Below are positions 30,810 to 42,670 of a stretch of 64,000 bases of DNA, in pieces. A program made the translations under genes and the position numbers. The stretch's first letter is position 1. The number at the start of each line of letters is the position of its first letter. The stretch is from assembly GCA_021234155.1 (NCBI GenBank), contig JAJEKV010000035.1:7499891-7563890 (forward strand), given 5' to 3'. This DNA is from Isoetes taiwanensis (taxonomy: Eukaryota > Streptophyta > Lycopodiopsida > Isoetales > Isoetaceae). Below the pieces are notes generated by a model. That model had not been told where the DNA came from. It did no database searches and worked only from the letters and a program-made list of their open reading frames with translations.

Positions 30810-30913
30810 GGGAGGTCAACCTCTTCCTCTTGGGAATCACGCAAAATAACCCTCTCGGCCAGTCGGCCTCGAGGGTTATTTTGCGTAACCCCTTTGAGGA
30901 GGTTAACCACCTT
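30810..30913. repeat. Long hairpin, about 104 bp
   Basis: The inner stem acgcaaaataaccctc pairs perfectly with gagggttattttgcgt across a 14-base loop; the outer arms (ggaggtcaacctc and gaggaggttaacc) also pair. It is probably a small foldback element. Confidence 0.85.
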
Positions 30914-32297
30914 TTAACTTTGGCGACGTGGCTTACATATCAATTGAAAAAGCTAGGGTTGTTCATAGTAATCTTTAAAGGGCATTAGAGAACAGATTTT
31001 TCCTCATTAAATGTTTCACAATTAATGCATTGGATAGATTAGTGAATCAATTTGTGATTAGATTCATTAGTATCAAATCTACACCCCAGGGATTCACTAG
31101 ATTGGACATTGAACACATGTTACTCTGGTATCTTAAAGCAATCCCCTTCAAAGATGCATTCTCCATCTCTCAGATAAATGTATTTTCTTCCCCATCTAAG
31201 GGGTGGGGCTCTTTCACCCTCATCAGCATCTTTCTCACTATAAGATCCATATCCTCGCTCCTTCCCTCTGAATGTATTCAACAGAGTCTAATCCAAAGAG
31301 AACCTTAGGCGCATCCTTGCAAATGGCTTGCATATCATCCTCCACATCTGCCAAAATGTAACTTGACCCTTAGCATTTAGCTTGTGAAGAACTTGGGCGT
31401 GAGATGAAATATAGGGTATGGCAAAGCATTGCCTGATATAACTCTTTCTACTAGCTCATCTAGGTATGGCTCTTTTTCCTCAAGGGATCTACTCAAGGAC
31501 ATCCCCATGAGACCAAGTAGTTATGAAATGCTACAGATACATTGATCTGTTTGATGCGCCCATGATAGCGGAGAGAGAAATTATTTAGGGTTCTTGGATG
31601 TCAGCTATGGCCGAAGTACAGTCAGACTATAGCGGAGCTCAAAGACAAACAGGCAAGAAGGAAAAGAAGTAACCCTAAAATTTGGCAAGTTGAAGTTAAA
31701 TAAATTTTAGGGTATACATATGAAAGATACAAGCTACATTTGTATACAGTGGTGTGTAACAGAATATAGAAATCGTTTTCGATTTAAAACTCGGTTTTCG
31801 TCCTACATGCCACCTTTTTTCTCACTCTAAAAATCTTTTAGCTGGAGAATCTTCCAATGGGGCTTTTTGAGGGTTTTGATATGTCTAATTATGCTCTATC
31901 CAAATGTTCAAAAATTGCCTTGATTCGAGCTCTTCCCAAAAAGTTATGGTCGATTTGAGCAAGAGACCTTTTTTGCTCGGTTCTCCCACTCCTATTTCTT
32001 CTCTGTCTTTTTTTTTCTGAACATTCTCATAATTTGGACATTGTCTGACATTCCACCATCATCACAATTTAATTTATATACACTGAATTTTCTACATTCA
32101 ACTCCCTAATGGACATTTCTTCAAATTAGGAACCCTTAACGAGGTTATAGTATTATCAACAAGATAATCATATTCTACTCGCAGGCAAAGTTCTAGAACT
32201 TGTTATTCCCATACTTCCTATAATTGATCAACTCAACTGAATAGGGCATGGGCAATGCTACAATTCAGTCTACCGAGGATCATCACTCTCATACAAT
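30914..32297. other. No gene seen
   Basis: AT-rich interval. Short frames at 31030-31308 and on its minus strand show no family match that I can name. Confidence 0.4.
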
Positions 32298-33590
32298 TGT
32301 GACCCTGCCCAAACCTATACAATGGTCCCATCGTATAAATATGGAAAATCCTCTTTCCTAGTGACTATGTTCAGTAAGAAAGACCCCTCCATCTAACTTG
32401 GACCAGTTGTGATGGCCAAGTGTCCAAGAAAAAATACAGAGATGTCGTTGGTCCGTTCCTCCTCTGAGACATCCTATATCATGGAAGCGTACATACATGT
32501 TAGTACACATCAATAATACATATAAATAATCTACCATCACGAAGGGTGACTTACCTATCATCATCAGAGCATAATCATAAACATGCATAATGCTCAGAAA
32601 CAAGAGTTCCTAACCCGGGTTTAGACTCAGGGGATTGACTTATGGTCAAGCCCTCCAGATAACAACAGACGAAATAATAACAATGGCATTGGTTGGCATA
32701 GAACATTGACTAAGTCAATCCACTCCATCCCCCCCTCCTATGCACACTTTGTATATAGGCTGAAACATGTTGTGTCGTGATTGTAGTCTTTCAGAGGTGT
32801 AATTCTATGGAGTCACCCTATGGAACTACTCCAAGTTGCATCTCCCCAGCCCAACGAGGCAGCAATGGGACAAGTCTCTTCACCTAGCACAATGAATCTG
32901 GATGGCTGAAGAATCATGGCAAAACATGTTTGTTCCTGATTTAACCCTCCAAATGCCAATAAGTCAACTGACACCCTAACCTAGGGGGTGTCAGACCCAT
33001 ACCAGGCCTACACAATTGTGATCGGCTATAAGCCTAGCCCACTATAAGGACTCCAATAGCCACGCTCAGCAGGGTCCTACCTCCACATCTCCATTGTTCC
33101 CCTTGTCTGGTGCTCAATCACAACATAACATTTATAGCCAGATGGTCTCTATACAGAGGCCGAATCTTATGGGATACATGGCAATTCCAGCTAGAATCAT
33201 TCATAGATCTACGGGCCTCTAGGTCTCTATCCCCTTTCCCTCAAGCACAAGAGGTGCAAAATTGAAGGATCATACAACCATCCAGTACCAAGTCCAATAC
33301 ATCATAACTGAGAATTAACAAGAGATTTAACATCCATCTCATCATAGAAGAGCCACTTTCTAGCTAATAATCCATCTAGCAAGCTATCATACTGGTTTTA
33401 TGGCTTGATCCATTGTCTCGAGGCATCTCCATCTCCCTGAATTGTTAGAAGCTGTTGCTTACCCTTGAAAATCCTAAATTGATTTAGGAATTAGGCTAAC
33501 CTAGATAGAGTTTATCCTGTTATGGAAGATTCTACTTAGGTCCATAGATTTAGGCCAAATGGCATTTCTATAAGGATAAAAGTACGTTGT
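32298..33590 (-). repeat. Degenerate solo LTR related to the chromovirus LTR
   Basis: Starts TGTGAC like 4684 and 16602. It follows the same order of phrases: gaagcgta.acatacatgt.agtacacat, cacgaagggtga, aatggcattggttggcatagaacat, ccccctcctatgcacact, ggctgaaacatgtt. It is more diverged than the two LTRs are from each other. No internal region is beside it. The right edge is not sharp. Confidence 0.55.
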
Positions 33591-34657
33591 AGTGGATCAC
33601 TTGGCATATCCACCTTGCCTTCCCTCTACCAGAATAATTGTCAAAAATATAGTAACTGCCAAAAATATTAACTACCAAATTTTCAGTGATCCAATTCAAA
33701 TTCCTAACAAACCGATGAGAATGCATTTACTTCGGTTCCATCGGTTGATTCAAATGTACCAGAGTTCGTTTCCTGCCCAAAGATATTTGATGATGCTGAA
33801 GAAAATCAATCAGGCAAGGTTTCTCGTGAACGCGAGCCGCTTATTTCAAGTTTCTTCATACCGATTTCGTGAGTCGCAGGATATCTCTGCTTGGAATAAT
33901 ACGGCAAGGAATCCCCTGATTGGCCGATGAAGCGTTATTGAATTCTTTGATGCTCCTTAGCCAGTTTTACCATGCATTAAAAGAAAATGCGCGATTTCTT
34001 GGGGTTGGTAAGACTGGCTGGGGAACATCAAAGGATTTCAATACTTATCTCCATTTCTCCATGATTTTTTCTGGGAAAAATTATCTAAATGCCCTTATAT
34101 TTTGCATATTTTATTAGACTAAAAGCTTCCCCTTTTTTTCGTTTTGCTATTGGGAATAATATTCAAAAAGACGTTCAGAATGTCTTGAAGTATCTGGAAC
34201 ATTGTTTCCAATAGACAATAGTTTCGGAACAAGGATAAACGTTCCCGGAATGTGCCACCTCTGCGAACGTGTTCAAAAAATGGAACAACATTCGAAATGT
34301 CATTCCAGGTAGCCATGACTCAAAATCTAGAGTTTTAAAAGCTGTCTGCTTCTTGAACAATAATTAGAAAATGGTTCAAAATTGTTGCTCGACCAACTGA
34401 AAGGTTTTCACTCTTTGTTTCTTCGTTGTAGGTTGGCCTACAATCCAATTTCATTCTTTCAATTTTGTTCAAGCAGAATAGAAATAGAAGGAAGGGATCG
34501 GAAGAGCCAATTTGGAAGGATACTCATGGATCTCAATTATGGTCTCTTTGAAGCATGTTTTCATCGTGAATCGCTGAACAGAAAGGAATCAAATGTTTTT
34601 TTGTTATATGAAACGCTTTTTATCTGTAGTCTTCACCTAATCTTCTATGCAAAGAGA
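33591..34657. other. No gene seen
   Basis: Short frames (33592-33930, 34382-34666) have no recognisable domain. Near 34170-34400 there is a set of repeated ttcggaac/gttcaaaa phrases, weakly palindromic. Confidence 0.4.
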
Positions 34658-35178
34658 ATAGAATAGAATAGAATAGAATAGATTTTTTAGTGTCCACGGA
34701 GACCGATTGGCCTATGGGACCCAAACAAAAAAGAGAGCAGCAAGCGTATTACTGACAGGATTAAAAAACCCCCGCCCCGAAGGGTTTTCGAGGGAAAAAC
34801 CTTAGCAGTAATAAGTATGCTGGCACGCTGTACAATTGTATAGGACAATTTAATACCGTCCCGGAGGACACAACTGAGTCCGTGCATCCATAATCTCCTG
34901 GAGATATGACCCCAACAAACCCACTGACGCCGTAGTCAATAACTGATGGAACGACTGGCTAGGCACTAGTAATCAAACATATCACTCTCGGATATGGGCA
35001 AACACTGGGCAGATTTGGAGGGCATGACATTCATCCTCAATGCCGCCCTGATGACAACACTGGCAAAGCCTTTACTCTCGTGCTTCCCGAGCCCAACGTC
35101 ATGTTTCAATGCGGAGGCGATGTGCACCCGTGCGAATGGAAGCTATAAGTCTGCGCTTCTTCATGGGCAGCTGAGAGG
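34658..35178 (-). mobile_element. 3' fragment of RTE-like LINE, minus strand, with (GAATA)n tail
   Basis: The tail is a GAATA array at 34658-34682. Reading leftward on the minus strand, its 3' UTR and the end of ORF2 match 48560-49079 of the plus-strand copy (the LPMK.RLIASIRTGAH segment and the accccgcccc/gaaggg...ttttc stem). It is 5'-truncated at about 35178. Confidence 0.85.
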
Positions 35179-35288
35179 CCAGGTATATTGAGTAGGATAA
35201 AATGCTGAATGATTGATAAATGCATTATCTGCCTTATATTCTATACATAAGACTTATTAAGTGCTCCACATTTGATTTGGAAGTCAAA

Positions 35289-35547
35289 TCAAATGCCAAT
35301 AAGGACAAGGTACATAATGAAGTGTAGTCCATTGACAATCTTAGAATGGCTACTTAAAGGCTGCACGTGAAATATTCTATAGAATGTGTGCATATAACAT
35401 GTTGAATTGGATTCTATTGATTACTAGATATGCACAATATGGACTCCAGCAGCTATGCAATGCCAATAAGGACAAGGTACATAATGAAGTGTAGTCCATT
35501 GACAATCTTAGAATGACTACTTAAATGCTGCACGTGAATATGTAGCA
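35289..35547. repeat. Tandem duplication, period about 170-180 bp
   Basis: The block beginning tgccaataaggacaagg at 35293 recurs at 35461. The next part of the unit (aatattctatagaatgtg, 35369) recurs only at 37148, because a 1.6-kb element sits in between. Confidence 0.75.
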
Positions 35548-37148
35548 TAATAACATGGGGTTTTCTTTGTGTTTTTGTACGCTTTTCACTAAGGTTTTCC
35601 TATGATTTCGTGATGTATTCAAATGGATGTACTAATGCGTACATCTAGAGTGCACCATTTCTGAGCCATTGATTTTAACCCCTTTTTTTTTTCAATGGTC
35701 AACAACCAATGGCTCACAACAAAAGCCCTTTTTTTGTGCGTGTGGTGCATAATGGTCAACAACCAATGGCTCACAACAAAAGCCCTTTTTTGTGCGTGTG
35801 GTGCATAATGGTCAACAACCAATGGCTCACAACAAAAGCCCTCTTTTTGTGCATGTGGTGCATAATGGGCACATGAAGGGCTTGAAGGGCGCATGTAGTG
35901 CATTTTCCCCATGGCAACACATTTCTTATCATAACTTTTGATCCAGAGCTCTGTTTCAGATGATTTTTATTGCGTTGGAAAGCTCTTTCCGAGATCTTTT
36001 TGATAGTGTATGATATGGATATGTTTGGTTAAGTTATCTATGCTAAAACAGCAATTTTTCGACCGGGTTTGGTAGGCTTTCACATCCTACCGGTGATTAA
36101 TCTGAGATTGCGCTTATTGGATATTGTTTTATGGCTCATTCGAATGAAGCTTGCGAAAAATTACCATGCATTTTTAGATTTTGAGGCAGTTATTAAGCAA
36201 ATTCCAAGGCTTCTAGATCATTGTGCTAACAAGCAGAAAAGTTTCCCACTTTGGTTTCTCACCACAAGAATCCATGGAGGCCAAAGGCTGCTGTTAAATT
36301 CCAGTTGAAAAATGTTTGTGTATGGGTGTTGCAAACTTTATGACTTTCAGAATAATGGGATCAATCTGCTCTATCTTTATGGTAACTCTTACTTATGTTC
36401 TATTTGTTTTATTGTGATGAAATTCAAATTCTATTGGTGAATTCTAGTTTTTTTTTCTGGTTTGAATTCTAAATTTTTTGTCACACGGGGGGGGGGGAGG
36501 GGGGGACGTCCCTAAGGCCCCGAAGGGGCCAAAATTTTTTTTTTGCAACACAAACCATTAACATCTAACATATAAAAATTAAATCCCCCAACACATAACA
36601 ACCAACACATAACAACCATTGACATTAACAACCAACACATAACTACCATTGACATTAATTAACACAACCATTGGGTCCAACACATTTAAATTAAAATCTC
36701 CCTTAAACCCCCTTTGGTTTGAGTGCATATTCACAGGGGGGGTGACGTAGGGCAGCGAGAGCCCTCATAATTGTATTTTGCACGTACGAAATCAACACCA
36801 TATAGTATTCCGCTTGAAATCTTATAGTATTTTGCGAATCTTGTTATACAGTATAGCAAATTTTGTACTTGCATACCCCACAAACGAGGAACTTTACGTA
36901 CAGTGTAGATTAAGGAATAAGGGGTGAATATGCCTATCCAACAGCTCTCGTTGCCCGGAGTCACCCCCCGTGTGAATATGCACTCAAACCAAAGGGGGTT
37001 TAAGGGGGATTTTAATTTAAATGTGTTGGACCCAATGGTTGTGTTAATTAATGTCAATGGTAGTTATGTGTTGGTTGTTAATGTCAATGGTTGTTATGTG
37101 TTGGTTGTTATGTGTTCGGGGATTTAATTTTTATATGTTAGATGTTAA
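35548..37148. mobile_element. 1.6-kb non-autonomous insertion with foldback right end
   Basis: The insertion interrupts the second unit of a tandem duplication, which resumes at 37149, so both edges are seen. A near-identical copy of the left 1.3 kb is at 60246-61557. It contains three tandem units of about 60 bp (35695-35865, aacaaccaatggctcacaac). An AT-rich middle follows with 'cataacttttgatccagagc' phrases, and the right third is a long inverted repeat. No coding is convincing; one 79-codon frame at 36069-36308 is shared by both copies. Confidence 0.72.
36558..37148. repeat. Foldback inverted repeat, arms about 230 bp
   Basis: Left arm ttaacatctaacatataaa... (from 36558) and right arm ending ...tttatatgttagatgttaa (to 37148) are inverse copies, rich in aacacataacaacc/ggttgttatgtgtt repeats. 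The loop is about 120-170 bp. A diverged relative is at 57699-58147. Confidence 0.88.
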
Positions 37149-38156
37149 ATATTATATAGAATATGTGCATATAACATGTTGAATTGGATTCTATTGATTA
37201 CTGGACATGCACACTATGGAGGAGGTAATGAGGTTGTACAACTTTATTGCAAATGCAATAGTTACGGATTGGGCCAAACAAGGTTCCATTGTTTATAGTC
37301 ATGTAAGTGTATGTGCTCTGCTTGAAAGTTCAACAATTAAAAACTAATACATTTCAACATTTTAAAATGCAAAAATATCATATAATCCTTTAATGAAAGT
37401 GTTTATTGTTATTTTAGATGTGTGAATATATAAGATGCTCGTTATTTGTCCAATTTGATACTTGCCCGTGATGTCATATGATGTCATATCATGGAGACTT
37501 TGATAACATGATATGCCCAGTATGGACAAGGTAGAGAAGCACTCTAATATATATGCAATACAAAAATATCAAGATGAACAACTTTATATTATGTGTGGGT
37601 TGTTGATTGCCATCGCATCCTGCTCATGCAGTAAATGGTTATATTGTCACATCTTACAAAGTGGATCCAAAACTAAATATATTCTGTCTAATGGCCTGGG
37701 GGTGGCCCCGGGGGGGGGGGGAGAGGAGGTTAAAATAGCCCCATTTTTATCTAAGACCTGCTTATTAGAGTAGATATGTCAGGTGCAAAATGTTGGAACA
37801 TACAATACAAGGATCACAATTTATTTAAATTGCTTTTGCAATGTGATTATATAATATTAGGTTATTTAAATCTTGAGATTTTGTATCCTCTTCTTAACAA
37901 ATGCAATCGGACTATGATCATTTTGAGATTCGAGATAGACTTATGTTCTGCAATGGACTTGTGTATATGCCTAATGGTGCTTCTAGGTTTGAGTTCTTCA
38001 GATTTGTCATAATTCGCTTATGGCCAGACATTTTGGAGTAGCCAAAGCTTTTAAATTTATTATTTAAGAGTAATAGTGGTCTGGGCTCCATCGCTCTATC
38101 AAAAATTTTATTTGATCTTGTGATATTTATTATTGAATGAAGGCTCTGAGACATCT
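37149..38156. other. No gene seen
   Basis: AT-rich, with a G-run at 37710-37720. No domain recognised. Confidence 0.4.
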
Positions 38157-38800
38157 TCCTTATGGTTTTCTTCAGCCATTGCCTGTTCCAGATGGAGTTT
38201 GAGAGAGTATTGCAGTGGATTTTATTCCAGAGCTGCCACTCTCTTGAGGTCATGATGCCATCATAGTCGCACCATCACCAGAAAAAGAACAATTGGAGGC
38301 TTTATGGATTGCTAGACACCTCAGTTTATTGCAGGTTTTGAGAAGCGACTTTTAAAACTATTACATGCCAGTCGCTCGTTGACTTTCTATCATCATCCTT
38401 GAGTAATGGGCAACCAATGCACACTAATCAAACTCTGGAAGAATATTTGAGATGCTACCTTACATTAACTGAGTTTGCCTATAATAGCCCAGTACATGCT
38501 TCCATCGGTCAGATTCTGTTCTTCCTAAAATCTGGCCAACGTCCTCATTGGTCTCTTAGTGTTTCTAGATACGACTCTGTCAATCCTAATATCGAGTCTC
38601 GGCTTGAAAAAAACTCCAGGCTCTTCAATAAGATCTCCTGCACCATCTTCTCCAGGTGCAAGAATGATATCAGCATTATGTTATTTTACGTCATCAGAAA
38701 GCTCCTACATTTCATGCTGGTGAACTTTCTGGCCGTTGCGTGAGGACCTCATATCCCTATAATAAGCTGAACTATTATGGCTTCTGTCCTTACCGAATTA
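38157..38800 (+). pseudogene. Gypsy integrase remnant
   Basis: Plus-strand fragments read a VDFIPELPLS..GHDAIIV segment (first Asp region) and, from 38399, NQTLEEYLRCY and LTEFAYNSPVHASIG, typical of plant Gypsy integrase cores. TGA/TAG and frameshifts are frequent. It is a remnant of an older element, not of the chromovirus at 4.7 kb. Confidence 0.75.
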
Positions 38801-39029
38801 TCACTAGTCTGATCAAGCTTCAAATTAGCAATGATGTATTTCGGCTCTAGCTCCTTCTAGCTGTTTGACTACATCGAGTCTTTCATGTTTCATATTATTG
38901 GAGCCGTACACATCTAATTCCTATGGGAATTGATGATTATAAGGAGTTCAAAGTTCAATAGATTTTTGGCTCTAAGTGAGGTTCTAGGGATTTTGGATTC
39001 TAAGTTTTTTTGGCAAAATTTGTATCACT

Positions 39030-39290
39030 TTATCGAAAAATTTAATCTATATATGCTGTGTTAAAATGAATGGAGCTGGGCAATGCAATTCTGATCCAAA
39101 GAATTGCTTAGGCTCTCGGGGTAAATGTGATGGGATGCTATAGTGCCTAATTCATTCCAAAATGAACGATAAATCCTGATGGTCAAATGAATAGTGCGAT
39201 ATGATTATTACAATGGTTATGAGTTAAGCTAAAGCCATTAAAGTGAACTAGTGCATTTTTAATTTTATTTCTATTGAATATTTTCTAACA
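39030..39290 (+). repeat. LTR 3'-end fragment related to the Copia LTR
   Basis: Matches 50105-50366 (aaatgaatggagct, gggatgctat, ggtcaaatgaatagtgc, gaatattttctaaca) with many changes. It ends in the same ctaaca, followed by gtaccagcc, a possible eroded tRNA-Met primer site. Confidence 0.65.
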
Positions 39291-39307
39291 GTACCAGCCT
39301 TGTTATG

Positions 39308-41760
39308 CAGGCCCAGCTACTTGTTCAAGCATATCAGCAGTTGCAGTTAGATAATAAGGAGTTCGGGGAATGGGTAGCTTTTCATGAGCTCCTAGCTCTA
39401 GATTGAGGCCATAAGATCCTCAGATTAGCTTGGACAAGAAATTTGATAGCATTTGATCTAAACTTCACGATTTTTAAATCAGATTCGGCCATGTTTCAAC
39501 TTCACCCTTATAGATATCCCACCAGTCAGGAATAGGTTGGGCTGGTGGGTTTCTTTCATCACAAGGCCAGCTCTAAGTGGGTTTGCTTCTTTGCTAGAGA
39601 CGGGAGCCCCAAAGTTGTAGGATTTTGTTGTTTTCCACTGTTGAGCTTGAGATGTGTTTTAGAGACACCGATCGGTAGCACACAATAGTTATCAATTTTG
39701 GTAACCTCAGGCAAGGTTCTCACCCGACTTCAGTTTATGCTTCAAACTTGCCATAGACATGGCTTGGTATGATGCAGCCCTTTGAGATTGTTCTCAAAGG
39801 GGGCTTCGTGAGGATGTAAAGGATACATTGATGACTATGGAGGATTCCGTAACTTTCAATGAAGCTAGAAATTTTGCAGTTCGTTGGGATAATTGGCGTT
39901 TTGAACTTAACCAAGAAAGACTTACGCATGTCTTCCTAGTGCTGTGAGGACTTGTAGGTATGCTTGACTTGGTTCCATCTATAAAGTTCAGTGGGCCCAG
40001 ACCTAAGCCTATGCATATTGATCACGCTGGCGTTCGAATCCCTTGTCTGTAGCAAAAAAACAACGACAAAGGAAAGCTAATTTATGTTTGTATTGTGGTG
40101 GGGTTTGATACATTGCTTGCGGATCTCCCGATAAGCACCTAATAAGCATCTAAATCAGTCGAAAACTCCAAGGGTCGGTCCAAATAGTAGGAGTCTCTCG
40201 GTGGCTGACCGATATTTATAAGCATCCATCCACATCTAATGAAGGGTTTATTTCTCCTGATAAGGTCAGTAAGGAATTTTTAATCTCAATATCATTGGAA
40301 TTAGAGGTCAAGAAGTTGGATGCCTTGCTGCAACTCCATAGTGGTGCAAATTCTTGCTTTATAGAAAGTGCATTTGCTTCTAAGTATGCCATCCCTAGAA
40401 TCAGGTTTGTGCATCATGCTTCTGTTGCTGTGATTGATGGGCGCAACATCTCCTCAGACGCTGTCATAAAATATAGAGAAAATTCTAAAAATGCCCTTGT
40501 ATTTTTTTATAATTGTGAAAATGCCCCTATATTTTTTGTATTTGTTGACATGCCCCTGTATGTGAAATCATTCATCGCTGCAGAGCCACCATAAGTCAGA
40601 AAATGGATATGAATTGGGCTAGAACCTCCTCGTGGATCTAGCAAGAACCATCTCATGGATCAGGCATTTTATAGATCCAAGCCTAAGGATTGATTTAAGC
40701 CCGCCACGCAAAACAAAGGGGAAAAAGAAGTGGAAACAACAAACCTTGTTCTCCTTCAAAGCTGTTGTATGTGAATTTGGTTGTAGGACCGTCAGAATGC
40801 TTGAGCTGAGTAGATTGCCACAATACTTTATCATAGCCAATAAGTCTGCCTTCTCAAAGGATGGGAAGCTGTTATTAGAAGCCAAAGATAGGGGATCTAA
40901 ACCATACTCTGTTTTTTGTTTCTTTTGTAGAAACATACTCTGCTTTTTGTTTCCTTTGTTTCTAAAACATACTCTATCTTTTGTTTCTTCTTTTTGCAGC
41001 TTATAGACTTTGTCGTTCAAAGCGAAAGAAGTGCCTCCAATACTGTCTACAACTCAGGCTACAATTGCCCCATTGTGCACTCATTCTGCTTTCGATTCTG
41101 CATTCAAACGCATCGGATCCAACATGCAATTGAAAAAAGATAGATTCGTAATTAAAGACCACAGAATTGTGTAACCTATTTCAAGTGGATCTACATATGG
41201 AATCAAGTGGAAACCTAGTGATGGCATCGATGTAATGGTGTGAGCATGGATTATATGTTAGATATCCTACCATTATACCATAATTTTACAAAGATGCAGC
41301 CAACTTTGGACAGGTGGAGTAAAAGCTCGGCTCCATAAAGAAGGTCTGTATAGCTACAACAACAGCTAAGGCAAGCCGGGCAGGAATGGGAAACAGAACA
41401 GAATTTGATAGATTTTGAGAAAATAGAATGGGACATATCCGGCATCAAAATCACATGAACAAATCCGGCATCAAGTAAAAATAACTAGTACAAAAATGTA
41501 AGACTTGAGGTCTGCTACTGCGACAACTCACGGTCGACCTTCTAGTATAAGAATTAAGGGCATTACAACAAATACAAAAATTGTAAGGGCATTTTTGCAA
41601 TTATAAGAAAATATAGGGGCACTTCTAGAATTTTTCCTAAAATATACTGCACCCCTTCGTGTTCTGCATAAGGGAATTTCTTGTAGCATTTCCTTCAATA
41701 TCATTGCTAGTCTATATGCGCCTATTGATAGTCCACATATAACACTCTAGATTGTTCCTA
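39308..41760 (+). pseudogene. Gypsy gag-protease remnant, split by hAT-like insertion
   Basis: Decayed plus-strand frames with a gag-like part (QLLVQAYQQLQLDNKEFGEW...), half of a zinc knuckle (LCLYCGG, about 40085), and a protease-like part from 40295 (LHSGANSCFI, where relatives have Asp-Ser-Gly; Asp is His here). The protease-side frame stops at 40475 and resumes after 41638 (KYTAPLRVLHKG...), which proves that the block between is an insertion. Confidence 0.68.
40476..41638. mobile_element. Non-autonomous DNA transposon with 8-bp target duplication (hAT-like)
   Basis: 1163 bp bounded by aaaatata at 40468-40475 and again at 41639-41646. The ends are inverted over about 85 bp (gagaaaattct.aaa.tgccc... 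repeated with ttataattg and tttttgtatttgttg). An exact 8-bp duplication suggests hAT. The interior frames (40619-41020, both strands) show no transposase. Confidence 0.88.
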
Positions 41761-41776
41761 TTTACTAGTTCTAATT

Positions 41777-41862
41777 CTAGCTCTAGCTCTAGCTCTAGCT
41801 CTAGCTCTAGCTCTAGCTCTAGCTCTAGCTCTAGCTCTAGCTCTAGCTCTAGCTCTAGTTCC
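41777..41862. repeat. Hexanucleotide microsatellite (CTCTAG)n
   Basis: About 14 perfect CTCTAG units. The minus strand is open as Glu-Leu repeats, which is a by-product of the array. Confidence 0.95.
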
Positions 41863-42670
41863 AGTTCGTCTCCAGTTCTTGCCTCTACGCGCATACCTAC
41901 TCCAATCCATGCAGTATTATAGTTTCCTGATTCTGCTCTTATCCATGTTCAAGTTCCTATTTCTGCCAGGTTTTGATCCTATTCATATCTCTGCTTTAGT
42001 TTATATCCCAGATTCTGCCCATATCCGAGATGCTATCCTGGTCCCTGCACATGACTTAGTTCATGTTCTTGTTCTCGTTCTGTATTTCAAAGTTATTTGA
42101 CGAGTTTATAAGAACAAGAAGGCAAGACTTCAGTTCAACATTTGCAAATCAAGTTCCATACCATCCCCCTCCTACGACAACGATGAGCCTTTGAAGCTAT
42201 ATATCACCCTCTTCCCTCCTACGACAACGATGAGCCTTTGGAGCTATCCCTTTCTGGGGTCGGAGTGCTTGGACTTGGCTTATCTGGCTAACATCAGTGG
42301 AAGTCCACAATTTTGGCAGGCACATTAGTCAGATTCTTTTCAGCTGGAGCCGGAGTGTTTGGATTTGTCTTATCTGGGTAGCGTTGGAGGAACTCTGCAA
42401 TTTTGTCATGCGCATTCTTTGTAGGCTTCCAAGTTTGATCACTTTGGAGATAAAGCAAAATAAACAAGTGTCATTTTTGACAATCTACGAATGATATTTA
42501 AAGCTAACATTAGGAAGCTTGGATACTGATTAACAGGTCATCTTCAAAGAATTGGACTTCCTGGTATTGCACATAGAAAATGTTTGATAAAAACGTTTTC
42601 TTGATTGTTTTTTATGACGTTGCTGTAGCAAACCAGTTGGTGGCATGAGGGGTGGATCCTATGTAGAGCA
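41863..42670. other. No gene seen; short duplications
   Basis: Contains a 2-copy repeat of cctacgacaacgatgagcct (42170 and 42218) and a ttgg.ggcaca/gatt phrase repeated at about 42300-42400. Confidence 0.4.

Noticed and set aside
35692-35870. CRISPR-like array
   Set aside because: Three contiguous tandem units without distinct spacers, in a plant nuclear context.
35619-35912. 97-codon repeat protein, repeated at 60328-60642
   Set aside because: It follows from three tandem 60-bp DNA units inside a non-coding insertion; the sequence outside the repeats shows no coding signal.
36731-37057. 108-codon minus-strand frame, also seen at 61343-61663 on the plus strand
   Set aside because: It spans the arms and loop of a foldback element, so the two-strand presence comes from the inverted repeat.
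41712-41894. Minus-strand frame with many Glu-Leu repeats
   Set aside because: It is a translation of the CTCTAG microsatellite, with no gene context.
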